Shown here: positions 7,200 through 15,300 of the stretch, piece by piece
Layout: each line of letters begins with the position of its first letter
Numbering within the stretch: position 1 is the stretch's first letter
Assembly: GCA_031267005.1 (NCBI GenBank)
Contig: JAIRZX010000186.1
Span: 1 to 36,107 of the forward strand
Direction of reading: 5' to 3'
DNA from: Deltaproteobacteria bacterium
GTDB taxonomy: Bacteria > Desulfobacterota > Desulfarculia > Adiutricales > Adiutricaceae
Length of the DNA: 36,107 bases
Position numbers and translations under genes: made by a program
The notes under the pieces: generated by a model
What the model was told of the DNA's origin: nothing
Databases searched by the model: none
What the model saw: only the letters and a program-made list of their open reading frames with translations

Positions 7200-10100
7200 T
7201 CAGGACGCCCGGGGGGCCCTGGCGCCCGAGGCGCCGCCGGGAGCGGGCGGGTCCGCGGGCTCCGGGAACTCAGGGGGCTCCGGAGCCCCCATGGCGGCCA
7301 GCGCCTCCAAAGCCTCCCCGTAGTCGCCCGTCAGGATGCCGTCGGCAACCGCTTCCACGGCTTTCTTCAGCGCGGGCGCCGCGTACGCAGCGGCCTCCTG
7401 GAGGCGGCCCAGCTCCTCGTCCACGCGCGGGAAGTCGTGGGACTCCAAAGCATCCGCCAGTCCCGCCGCCAGGGATTTGAGGCTGGCCTTCGGGGCCGGG
7501 GGGGCGGCCTGCGCGGCTCGCCCGGAGGAGCCCGGGCCCGCGCCGGGGCCCGGAGCGGCGGACAGTTCCCTGATGCTTCCCGCGCGCCGTTCCAGACGCT
7601 CCATGAAGGAGGGGAGCTTCACGGCCACGAGCCCGAAATCTCCCTCGCGCCCGGCCTTCTCGAGGGCCGCTGCCCGGGCGGACAAAGGCCCTGCGCCTAT
7701 GTTGGCGCAGGCGCCCTTCAAGGCGTGCGCGGCTACGACGAAGCTCGCCGCCGAGGCCGCGTCCGGTGTCCCGGAGACGCCCCCCAGAGCCCCGAAGGAC
7801 CCTTCGGCGTCCTTGCGGAAGGCTTCCAGGAGCTTCAGGTACCTGGCCGATCCCCCGGCCCTGGTGACCCCGAGCGAAATGTCTACCCCCTCCAGGACGG
7901 GCATCGCGACGGACCCCGCGCCTCCCGAGCCCGCCCGGCCCGACCCGTCGCCTCCCGGGCCCGCCCGGCCCGGCCCTTCGCCTCCCGGGCCCGCCCGGCC
8001 CGACCCGTCGCCTCCCGGGCCCGCCCCGTCCTTCCCGGAGCCGCTTTCGTCGCCGCGCGGGCCGTAGGCCGTCCCCCCGGAAACGTTCCAAGCCGTCCCG
8101 GCCGCCGCCATCGCCGCCTGGGCGGCCGCGGCAGCCGTCGCCTGCGCCCCAGGGCCCCTGGCGTCCTGGAAGGCGGCCGCTGACGGCGCCGCCCCTCCGG
8201 GAAACGGCGCGCCGAAGCGCTGGGCCCCGCTTCCGTCCGGGTCCGCGTCGGCGTTCGCCGTCGCCTCCCTGCGCTTGGAGTGGGGGATCCAGCGGGCGAG
8301 GAGCCTGTCCAGGCGGGCCGGGTCTATGGGCTTGGTCAGGTAGTCGTCGAAGCCGCTCTCCAGGTACATCTCGCGCATGCCCGCAACCGCGTTCGCGGTA
8401 AGAGCCACTACGGGCACGTCGCGGCACCCGTCCAGGGCCCTTATAGCCTTCATCGCCTCGATGCCGTCCATCTCCGGCATCATGTGGTCCATCAGCACGA
8501 GATCGAAGTCCCTCTCCCGAGCCAGGCCCACCGCCTCCAGGCCGCCGGACGCGAAGGAGAGCCGCATGCCGTAGGGGAGGAGAAGGCCTTCGGCCACCAT
8601 CAGGTTCGAGGCGTAGTCGTCCACCACCAGCACCTCGGCGCCGGGGGCCGAGAAGGTGGCGCTGGGGGCCCCGCGGGACGGCCCGCGGCTGTCGGAGAGC
8701 TGGCCCATGGGCGTCCAGTCGGCGACCTTCTGGAAGATCCCGGCCCTGAACGTCGAGCCCTCGCCGTAGACGCTCTCGCACACGATGTCCCCGCCCATTG
8801 CGCGGCTCAGTTTCTTGGCGATTGCCAGCCCCAGGCCCGTGCCCTCGACGCCTATGTTCAAACGCTCGTCGAGCCTGGTGAACTCGCCGAACAGCCTCGC
8901 CAAATCCTCGGGGCGGATGCCCACCCCCGTGTCCTTGACCTCGAAGGAGAGCTTCGCCTCGTCCGCCCCGGCGCGCTTCGAACTGACGGTAAGCCTTATG
9001 CTCCCCTTCTGGGTGTACTTGACCGCGTTGGAGAGCAGGTTCAATAGTATCTGCCTCACGCGGGCGGGGTCCCCCACCATCATCCGGGGAATGTCCGGCG
9101 ACACGTCCGTCACGAGCCTCACGGGCTTCTCGCCCATGCGGACGCGGATCAGGGTGAGCGCGTCGTTTAGAAGCGACGAGGCCCGGTAGCGGGAGGGAAC
9201 GAGCTGCAGGGTGCCCGCCTCAATTTTCGAGAAGTCGAGGATGTCGTTTATGATGGTGAGGAGGTTCGCGCCAGCGCTCCGTATGCCGTCTATGTACTCC
9301 AGGGCCTTGGCCTTGCCGTGCTCCCTCCGCGCCAGCTCGGAGAAGCCTATGATGGCGTTCATGGGGGTGCGGATCTCGTGGCTGGTGCGGGCCAGGAACT
9401 CGCTTTTCGCCTTGGAGGCCTTCTCGGCGATGGAGATCTGGCGGGTGAGCTCCTCGGTCCTGGCGGAGACCGCCTCCTCCAGGAGCCTGCCCGTCCTGCG
9501 GGATTTTATGAACATGACGGCCAGGAGCAGTATCAGCATCGCCAACAGCGCCAGGCCCAGGGCCATGTAGGGCATCCGTGCCCGGGCCATGGCGCCCCGG
9601 TAGTCGAAGACCTTGGCCCGCCAGCGGGAGGCTATCTCCTCGGTGTCCACCAGCCTCTGCGCCTTGGAGAGGACGCTCCTCAAAACCCCCTCGCCAGCGG
9701 CGACCCCGAAATACGAGTCGCTGCTGCGGTCCTCCAGGGTCAGGTTCACCTTGAAATAGGGCCTTTCAAGGTAGTTGGTCATGGCCAGGAGCTCGTTTCT
9801 GGTCCCCATTACCAGATCGACTTCCCCGCGTTCGAGCCCGCCGTAGGGCCCGGTGTTGTCGTCGTAGGTCACCGTTCTCCTGTGGCCCGGAAACCACGCC
9901 CAGAAAAGCTCCGTCTTGGCCGTGCCCGCGCTCAGGCCGACGCGCAGGTCCGGCACGTCCTCTATGGCTATGTCCGGGAAGCCCGTCAACGACAGGAAGG
10001 CGTAACGGTCGACTACGTAGGGGGCGTCGGTCCACAGGAACCTGCCCTCCCTCTCGGGCGCCCTCAAAAGCTCGCTCAAGACGGATACCTTTCCTGTCTC

Positions 10101-11237
10101 CAGCGCCGCGAGGGACTCCTCCCACCCGACCGGACCGTCGTGGCCGGGCCTGATGTCCAGGCCGCTCAAGTCGGCGATCTCGCGCAGCACGTCCACCGCC
10201 GCCCCTTGGAACTCCCCCTCCCGGGCGTTCCAGAAGCTCATCGGGTAGTTGTCGTGCTCGAAGCCGGCCAGCACCGGCTCCCCCCGCCTTATACGCCCGC
10301 TCCTCCAGTTCAGCTCCTCCGGGGTGAGGGAAGCCAGGAACCTGTCGCGCACGTACTCCCTGCGCCCCCTGCGCCAGATCTCCTGGAAGGGTGCCCGCCC
10401 GCCCTGGTCGAGCCGCTTCTGGACTGCCGACACCAGGGGCGAGAGCTCGGGCTTGCGGGCCGCCAGGGCAACCTCCACCGTCACCATGGGCAGGATGTTC
10501 TCGGCCGTCACCTCCCCGTAGGGGTCGAAGGCGGCGCGGAAGGGGGCCTCGGCCACCACGGCGTCGGCCTTGCCGGTGGAAAGCGCCCTCCAGGCGTCCC
10601 CGGCGTCGTTCACCCCGATGGCGACGTAAGGCTTCTCGACCGCTTCCCTTGCCGCCTTGAAGTCGCCGGAGCCCCTCAGGTAGGCGAAGCGCACCGCGCG
10701 CCCGGCCGCTATCTCCGGAATGGGCCTGGAGCCCGGAAGCCTGATGTACTGGATGGGGCGGTCGGCTATGGGGGTGGTGGCGTAGGGCTGCTTCCCCCTG
10801 AGCCTCCCGGCGGAAGTAGCGGCCGTGAAGTCAACGGCGCCGGACTTTAACCCTTCCGCTATCCCCTCGCGGGAAAGTATGGCCGTCTCGAAGGTTATGC
10901 CGAAGAACTCGGAGAGCCAGTCGCACAAGAGCACCCCGGCCCCGCCTGTCTTGCCGTCCACGGTCGGGAACAGCTCCGAACTCCGCTCCCCCGCGAAGAA
11001 CAGGGCCCGGCGGCCGGCCTTGACGCTCTCTATGGCGTCCGCCTCCTCCCGGGTTATCCCGGGCACGTCCAGGTAGCCCGGGCGGACGGAAGGCCCGTGC
11101 TCCCCGGGCTTGGCCAGCGGCGTGCGCGGCTGCTGGGCGTATGGCTCCCCGGCGCCGAAGGAAAGCGCCAAAAATCCGAAGAGGATCGCGAAGGCGGCAA
11201 AGGCCCTGGACCCTGAGACATTCTTTCTGCGAGGCAT
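7200..11237 (-). CDS. Hybrid sensor histidine kinase 1: SBP3-SBP3-TM-HisKA-HATPase-REC-HPt
   Basis: This BvgS/EvgS-like sensor should bind small ligands in the periplasm and relay phosphate His-Asp-His in the cytoplasm. From the ATG at 11237 (1345 residues) the order is: signal peptide (1-35), SBP_bac_3 domains at about 75-300 and 320-548, one TM helix (555-577), a short coiled coil with no PAS, and HisKA with H620 in SHEIRTPMNAIIGFSEL. The N-box is at 733-742, DTGVGI at 769-774 and GTGLGL at 799-804. The receiver has D917 and K969, the HPt has H1171 in HALKG, and a helical tail closes the protein at about 1255-1320. The receiver-HPt linker holds 10-residue GPGGDGSGRA repeats. In the first SBP the TPER signature kept by all four paralogs is GRLR. 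A GTG at 11267 adds 10 residues, but the ATG gives a signal peptide start like the paralogs. Its partner regulator is not in the window. Confidence 0.93.
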   Translation of the reverse strand: MPRRKNVSGSRAFAAFAILFGFLALSFGAGEPYAQQPRTPLAKPGEHGPSVRPGYLDVPGITREEADAIESVKAGRRALFFAGERSSELFPTVDGKTGGAGVLLCDWLSEFFGITFETAILSREGIAEGLKSGAVDFTAATSAGRLRGKQPYATTPIADRPIQYIRLPGSRPIPEIAAGRAVRFAYLRGSGDFKAAREAVEKPYVAIGVNDAGDAWRALSTGKADAVVAEAPFRAAFDPYGEVTAENILPMVTVEVALAARKPELSPLVSAVQKRLDQGGRAPFQEIWRRGRREYVRDRFLASLTPEELNWRSGRIRRGEPVLAGFEHDNYPMSFWNAREGEFQGAAVDVLREIADLSGLDIRPGHDGPVGWEESLAALETGKVSVLSELLRAPEREGRFLWTDAPYVVDRYAFLSLTGFPDIAIEDVPDLRVGLSAGTAKTELFWAWFPGHRRTVTYDDNTGPYGGLERGEVDLVMGTRNELLAMTNYLERPYFKVNLTLEDRSSDSYFGVAAGEGVLRSVLSKAQRLVDTEEIASRWRAKVFDYRGAMARARMPYMALGLALLAMLILLLAVMFIKSRRTGRLLEEAVSARTEELTRQISIAEKASKAKSEFLARTSHEIRTPMNAIIGFSELARREHGKAKALEYIDGIRSAGANLLTIINDILDFSKIEAGTLQLVPSRYRASSLLNDALTLIRVRMGEKPVRLVTDVSPDIPRMMVGDPARVRQILLNLLSNAVKYTQKGSIRLTVSSKRAGADEAKLSFEVKDTGVGIRPEDLARLFGEFTRLDERLNIGVEGTGLGLAIAKKLSRAMGGDIVCESVYGEGSTFRAGIFQKVADWTPMGQLSDSRGPSRGAPSATFSAPGAEVLVVDDYASNLMVAEGLLLPYGMRLSFASGGLEAVGLARERDFDLVLMDHMMPEMDGIEAMKAIRALDGCRDVPVVALTANAVAGMREMYLESGFDDYLTKPIDPARLDRLLARWIPHSKRREATANADADPDGSGAQRFGAPFPGGAAPSAAAFQDARGPGAQATAAAAAQAAMAAAGTAWNVSGGTAYGPRGDESGSGKDGAGPGGDGSGRAGPGGEGPGRAGPGGDGSGRAGSGGAGSVAMPVLEGVDISLGVTRAGGSARYLKLLEAFRKDAEGSFGALGGVSGTPDAASAASFVVAAHALKGACANIGAGPLSARAAALEKAGREGDFGLVAVKLPSFMERLERRAGSIRELSAAPGPGAGPGSSGRAAQAAPPAPKASLKSLAAGLADALESHDFPRVDEELGRLQEAAAYAAPALKKAVEAVADGILTGDYGEALEALAAMGAPEPPEFPEPADPPAPGGASGARAPRAS
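7921..8030 (-). repeat. 30-bp in-frame tandem repeat in the kinase 1 linker
   Basis: Units of 30 bases occur at 7921-7950, 7951-7980 and 7981-8010, with a 20-base partial copy to 8030. They encode 10-residue Gly/Pro/Ala repeats (GPGGDGSGRA, GPGGEGPGRA) in the flexible linker between receiver and HPt. The repeat length is a multiple of three, so copy-number change would alter linker length without breaking the frame. Confidence 0.85.
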
Positions 11238-11308
11238 AGGCGGCCCGGACAGCGCCCCGCCGGGCACGGCTGGCGTTCCGGCGGGGAGAATTCAAAGTGA
11301 GCTGTTAG

Positions 11309-11335
11309 CCCCCTCCGGACGTACCCCGGAGGGGG
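11309..11335. other. Perfect 10-bp stem-loop just upstream of kinase 1
   Basis: CCCCCTCCGG (11309-11318) and CCGGAGGGGG (11326-11335) form a perfect stem around a 7-base loop, about 72 bases upstream of the kinase 1 ATG and inside its predicted leader. There is no T tract on the coding strand, so it is more likely a leader structure than a terminator for this gene. Confidence 0.4.
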
Positions 11336-11992
11336 TTTCGGGGCCTGGGACTCCCCGGTTGCAGGGCGGGTCCGCTCTCCCTGAAGCCCGCCGGGAAGGC
11401 GGGGGGACGCGGCTGCCCGAGTCGCTTTCTGAAATTGTTGAACTCCCTGCCGTATCCGGGCGACCCGCCGCGGCCCCCGTTTAGGGGCGCCGCCCCGGGG
11501 AGGACGAAAGGCCCTCCCGCGGAGGCTTCCGCCGGAAAGGCCGCGCGTTTCGGAATAACGGCTCTTTTCGCCTTAACGGCCTCACCGCTTAAGACCTGTT
11601 TCGCGGGAGCTTCGCCGTTCCCGGCGGAACCGCTGGCGCGAAAAGGGACGTTACGGCTGTCCGGCAGACGGGAAACGACCGGCCCGGCGCGCCGCGCGTG
11701 GGCCATGTCGCAAAGCGCAACTGGCGGCAACGGCGCCACGACGTCCGACGCTGTCCTTGCCCGCCCTGCCGGGCGGAAGCCGACCGTTTCGGCTAGGCGC
11801 CGCCTTGCGGCCGTTAGCCTAGGCACCTTGCGACCGTTAGCCTAAGCCGCGTGACGAGGCCTTTTCGCGGGCGGAAGGTTCATGGGCCTTCCGGAAGGCA
11901 TCCGATGGCTTCCGGAGCCTGCCGGCCTTCCGGAGCGCTCGCGGCCGGGAGCGCCGCTTCCCCGATTCCCGCCTATATGACGGGGAACCGTA

Positions 11993-12038
11993 CAGGCGCC
12001 ATTCCAATAACGATATTTGACCGGCGCCTGTTTGTCAA
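11993..12038 (-). promoter_or_regulatory. Candidate sigma-70 promoter and dyad for kinase 1
   Basis: On the minus strand TTGACA (12038-12033) is followed after 17 bases by TATCGT (12015-12010), a consensus -35 with a 4/6 -10. An inverted repeat, CAGGCGCC (11993-12000) and GGCGCCTG (12023-12030), has one arm in the spacer and the other just downstream of the -10, where a repressor or activator could act. The predicted start would leave a leader of about 765 bases before the kinase 1 ATG. Confidence 0.5.
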
Positions 12039-12138
12039 TTCCGACTCCAAACTCCAGCGGAAAATTTTCCCCCCGTTTTCCCCGTAGCCCTTCCAGTTAC
12101 TTTACCCCACGCTCCAGGATGTGCCCCGGCCCGCGTAA

Positions 12139-12174
12139 GGCGCCGCATATCGCGCGCTTCATGCGCATGGCGCC
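12139..12174. repeat. GGCGCC-flanked dyad element, copy A
   Basis: GGCGCC at 12139-12144 and again at 12169-12174 flank a GC-rich segment containing GCGCGC and CATGCG. The same block recurs with substitutions at 16778-16811 (AAGGCGCCGCA, GCGCGC, CATGCG, GCGCC, CCGCTCC in the same order). Both copies lie downstream of one kinase gene and upstream of the promoter of the next, so they may be terminator-like hairpins or a shared regulatory repeat. Confidence 0.35.
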
Positions 12175-12328
12175 CGGGGCCGCTCCGCTATAAAAACGCC
12201 GCAAGCCCGTTCGGCCGGTTCCGCACGGAAGGCGACGGCCAGGCGGAAGCCCGCCCCCCCCGGAGCCCGTTTCCCGGCCCGCGAGGGAAACGCCGCGACC
12301 CCGCCCGCCAACGCCCGCCCAGGGCGCG

Positions 12329-15300
12329 TCACGAACTCTTCCGGAACCCTTTGGCCGGCCCGAACGCCTCCCGGGCCTTTCCGAAGTCGCCGGTCAGGAT
12401 GCCGGACGCCGCCCTGTCCGGGGACCCGTTCCGGCTTTCCGGCGCCGCGCCGCCCCGCCCGGCCTCCGCGCCTCCCCGGGCAAGTCCGTCCCCTCCTCCC
12501 CCACAAGGAAGCCCCGGGACTCCCCCTTCAAGGAAGCCTCGGGACTCCAGGGCGTCGGCCAGACCCTCGATGAGCGCCTTCAAGACCGCCTTCCTCCCCG
12601 GCGAAAGGCTCATGCGGAGTCCCTCCGGATCCGCCTCCAGGACCCCTTTCGCAAGCGCCTCGGCCCCCTTGGCAAGCGCGGAGGCCGAAGCCGCCGCGTC
12701 TTTGCTGGCGTCCAACTCCTCCCCGTCCTTCCGCTCCTCCCCCGGCGCCCGGGCCTCCCCCGCGATCGACGAGGCGCCAGTTGCCGCTTTTGCCGGTCCG
12801 TCGGCGCGGGCTCCCGCCGAGGCTCCCGCGTCCTGCCCGCCCGCCGGAGGGACGCTTTCGGAATGAGCGCCCCCGTTAAGCTCCGATATGCCTTTGACGA
12901 GCTTTCCCAGGCTTTCCCTGAACGGCGGGACGAGAACCCCGGCCGCTCCGAGATCGCCCGCCCGCAAGCGCGATTCCAGCTCGGCGGCCATCCCGGCGAG
13001 GGAGGGGGCCCCGATAGCCCCCAAGGCGCCTTTGAGCGCGTGGGCCGCCATCGCGAAGCTCCCCGCCGAGTCCCCGTCCGGGGCGCCCTCCAGGTTTCCC
13101 ATGGCCCCCTCGGCGTCCTTGACGAAGGCCTTAAGGATCAGCATGTACCTGGCCGAGCCCCCGGCGCGGGCGACCCCCGCCTGGATGTCCACCCCCTCCA
13201 GTGCCGAGGGGCGAACGGGCGAACCGACAGGCGGGGCCGAAGGTACAGGCGGGGCGGGCGTGGCCGAACCCGAGGGCGCCGAGGCGTCACGGGCCCCGTC
13301 CGCCGTTGGAGCGCCGTCGCCGGAAGCGCCGTCCCGTTCCCGGACGGCGCCGGGGGCGCCCGAGGCGGCCGCGTCGCGGCGCTTCGAGGCCGGGAGCCAT
13401 CGGTAAAGGAGCCTGTCCAGGCGCCCGGGGTCGATCGGCTTCGGAAGGAAGTCGTCGAAGCCGTTGTCCAGGTACATCTCGCGCATTCCGCTCACCGCGT
13501 TGGCCGTGAGCGCCACTATCACGGCGTCGTTCCCCCCTTCCATGGCCCTTATGTTCCTCGCGGCCTCGATTCCGTCCATTTCAGGCATCATGTGGTCCAT
13601 CAGCACGAGATCGAAAAAGCGGTCGCGTAGGAGCGCCACCGATTCCAAGCCCCCGGAGGCGAGCGTCACCCGCATGCCGTAGGGCGCGAGCAACCCCTCC
13701 GCTACCAAGAGGTTGGAGGAGATGTCGTCCACGACCAGCACTTCGGCCTCCGGGGCGGTGAAGCTGGCCGCGGAGGCGTCGCCGCCGTCGCGTTCGTCCG
13801 CCAGGCGGCCCATGGGGCTCCAGTCGCAGACCTTCTGGACCATGCTCGCCTGGAAGGAGGAGCCTTCGCCGTAGACGCTCTCCGCCTCCACGTCCCCGCC
13901 CATGGCCCTGCACAGGCGCCTCGCGATGGCGAGCCCCAGCCCCGTGCCCTCCAACCCGCTGTTGCGCTTCTCGTCGAGGCGGGTGAACTCCCCGAAGAGC
14001 CTGGGCAAATCCTCCGCGCGGATGCCGACGCCGGTGTCCTTCACCTCGAAGGTCAGGAGCGCCTCGTCCTCGCTGATGCGCCCGGCCCTCACGCTCAGGT
14101 CGATCCTCCCCTCCCTCGTGTACTTCACGGCGTTGGAAAGCAGGTTGAGGAGGATCTGCCTCACGCGCCCGGAGTCGCCTACCATGGAGGACGGTATGCC
14201 GGGGGAGACGTCCGCCACGAGCCTAACGGGCTTCTCGCCTATACGCACCCGGAAGAGCATTATCGCGTCGTTGAAGAGCGAGGCGGGCCTGTACCGGGCG
14301 GGTGCGATCCTCAAGGCCCCGGACTCTATCTTCGAGAAGTCCAGGATGTCGTTTATGATCGTGAGCAGGCTCGCCCCCGCGCTCCTTATGGCCCTGATGT
14401 ACTCGAGCGACTTGGGGCCCCCGCGCTCGCGCTGGGCGAGTTCGGAAAAGCCTATGATGGCGTTCATGGGGGTGCGGATCTCGTGGCTGGTGCGGGCCAG
14501 GAAGTCGCTCTTGGCCCGGGAGGCCTGTTCGGCTATGGCTATGTGCCGGGCGAGCTCGTCCCCGCGGCTTACGAGCTCCGAGGTGCGGGCGGCCACGGCT
14601 TCCTCCAAAAGCCTCCCCGCCTTGATGGACCTCGCGGACATGCAGGCCAGGAGCAGGATGAGGGCCGCCAGGAGCCCCAGGCCCCCCGCCATGTAGGGCA
14701 TCCGCGCCCTGGCGAGCGCCCCCCTGTAGTCGAAGACCCTGGACCTCCAACGGGAGGCGATCCCGTCGGCGTCCACCAGCCTTTGGGCCTTGCTCAGCAC
14801 CGCCCTCAGGCGGGGCTCATTGGGCGCCACCCCGAAGTAGGCGTCGCGCCTCCCGCCCACGACCGCGAAGTTCACCTTGAAATAGGGCTTTTCCAAGTAG
14901 TTGGTCATGGCCAGGAGCTCGTCGCGGGTCCCCAGCACCAGCTCCGCCTCCCCGCTTTCCAGCGCCGAAAAGGCCTCCTGGACGCCCGGGTACTCCATAG
15001 CGCTCCTGTGGTCCGGAAACCAGCTCCGGAACAGCTCGGCCGCCTCGGAGCCCGCCGCCAGCCCCACCTTCAGGTCCGGAACGTCCCCCATGCCCGCCTC
15101 CGGGAAGCCCGCGAGGGACAGGAAGGCGTAGCCGTCGGACATGTACGGCTCGTCCGCCGCGAGCGCCCCCTCCCAGTTCTTCCGCCCGCCCGGAAGGGAG
15201 CCCGCTATCTCGATTTCGCCGGCCGCCAATGCCTCCCTGGCCCCCGCGCCGGAAAGGCCCGCGCCCCGCGCCGCCCTGATTTCCAGCCCGGCCAAATCGC

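Larger units (their letters stand above)
11336..12328. other. Intergenic region between kinases 1 and 2
   Basis: About 1 kb without a supported gene. It is GC-rich except for an AT-rich pocket at about 11970-12110 that contains the candidate kinase 1 promoter. The part from 11340 to 11960 has shadow frames on both strands and no recognisable domain. A GGCGCC dyad element is listed separately. Confidence 0.4.

Noticed and set aside
9318..10850. Long plus-strand open frame (510 codons) antisense to kinase 1
   Set aside because: It is rich in R, G, P, H and A, has no domain, and mirrors the third-position GC bias of the kinase gene; the minus-strand frame has a full multi-domain protein.
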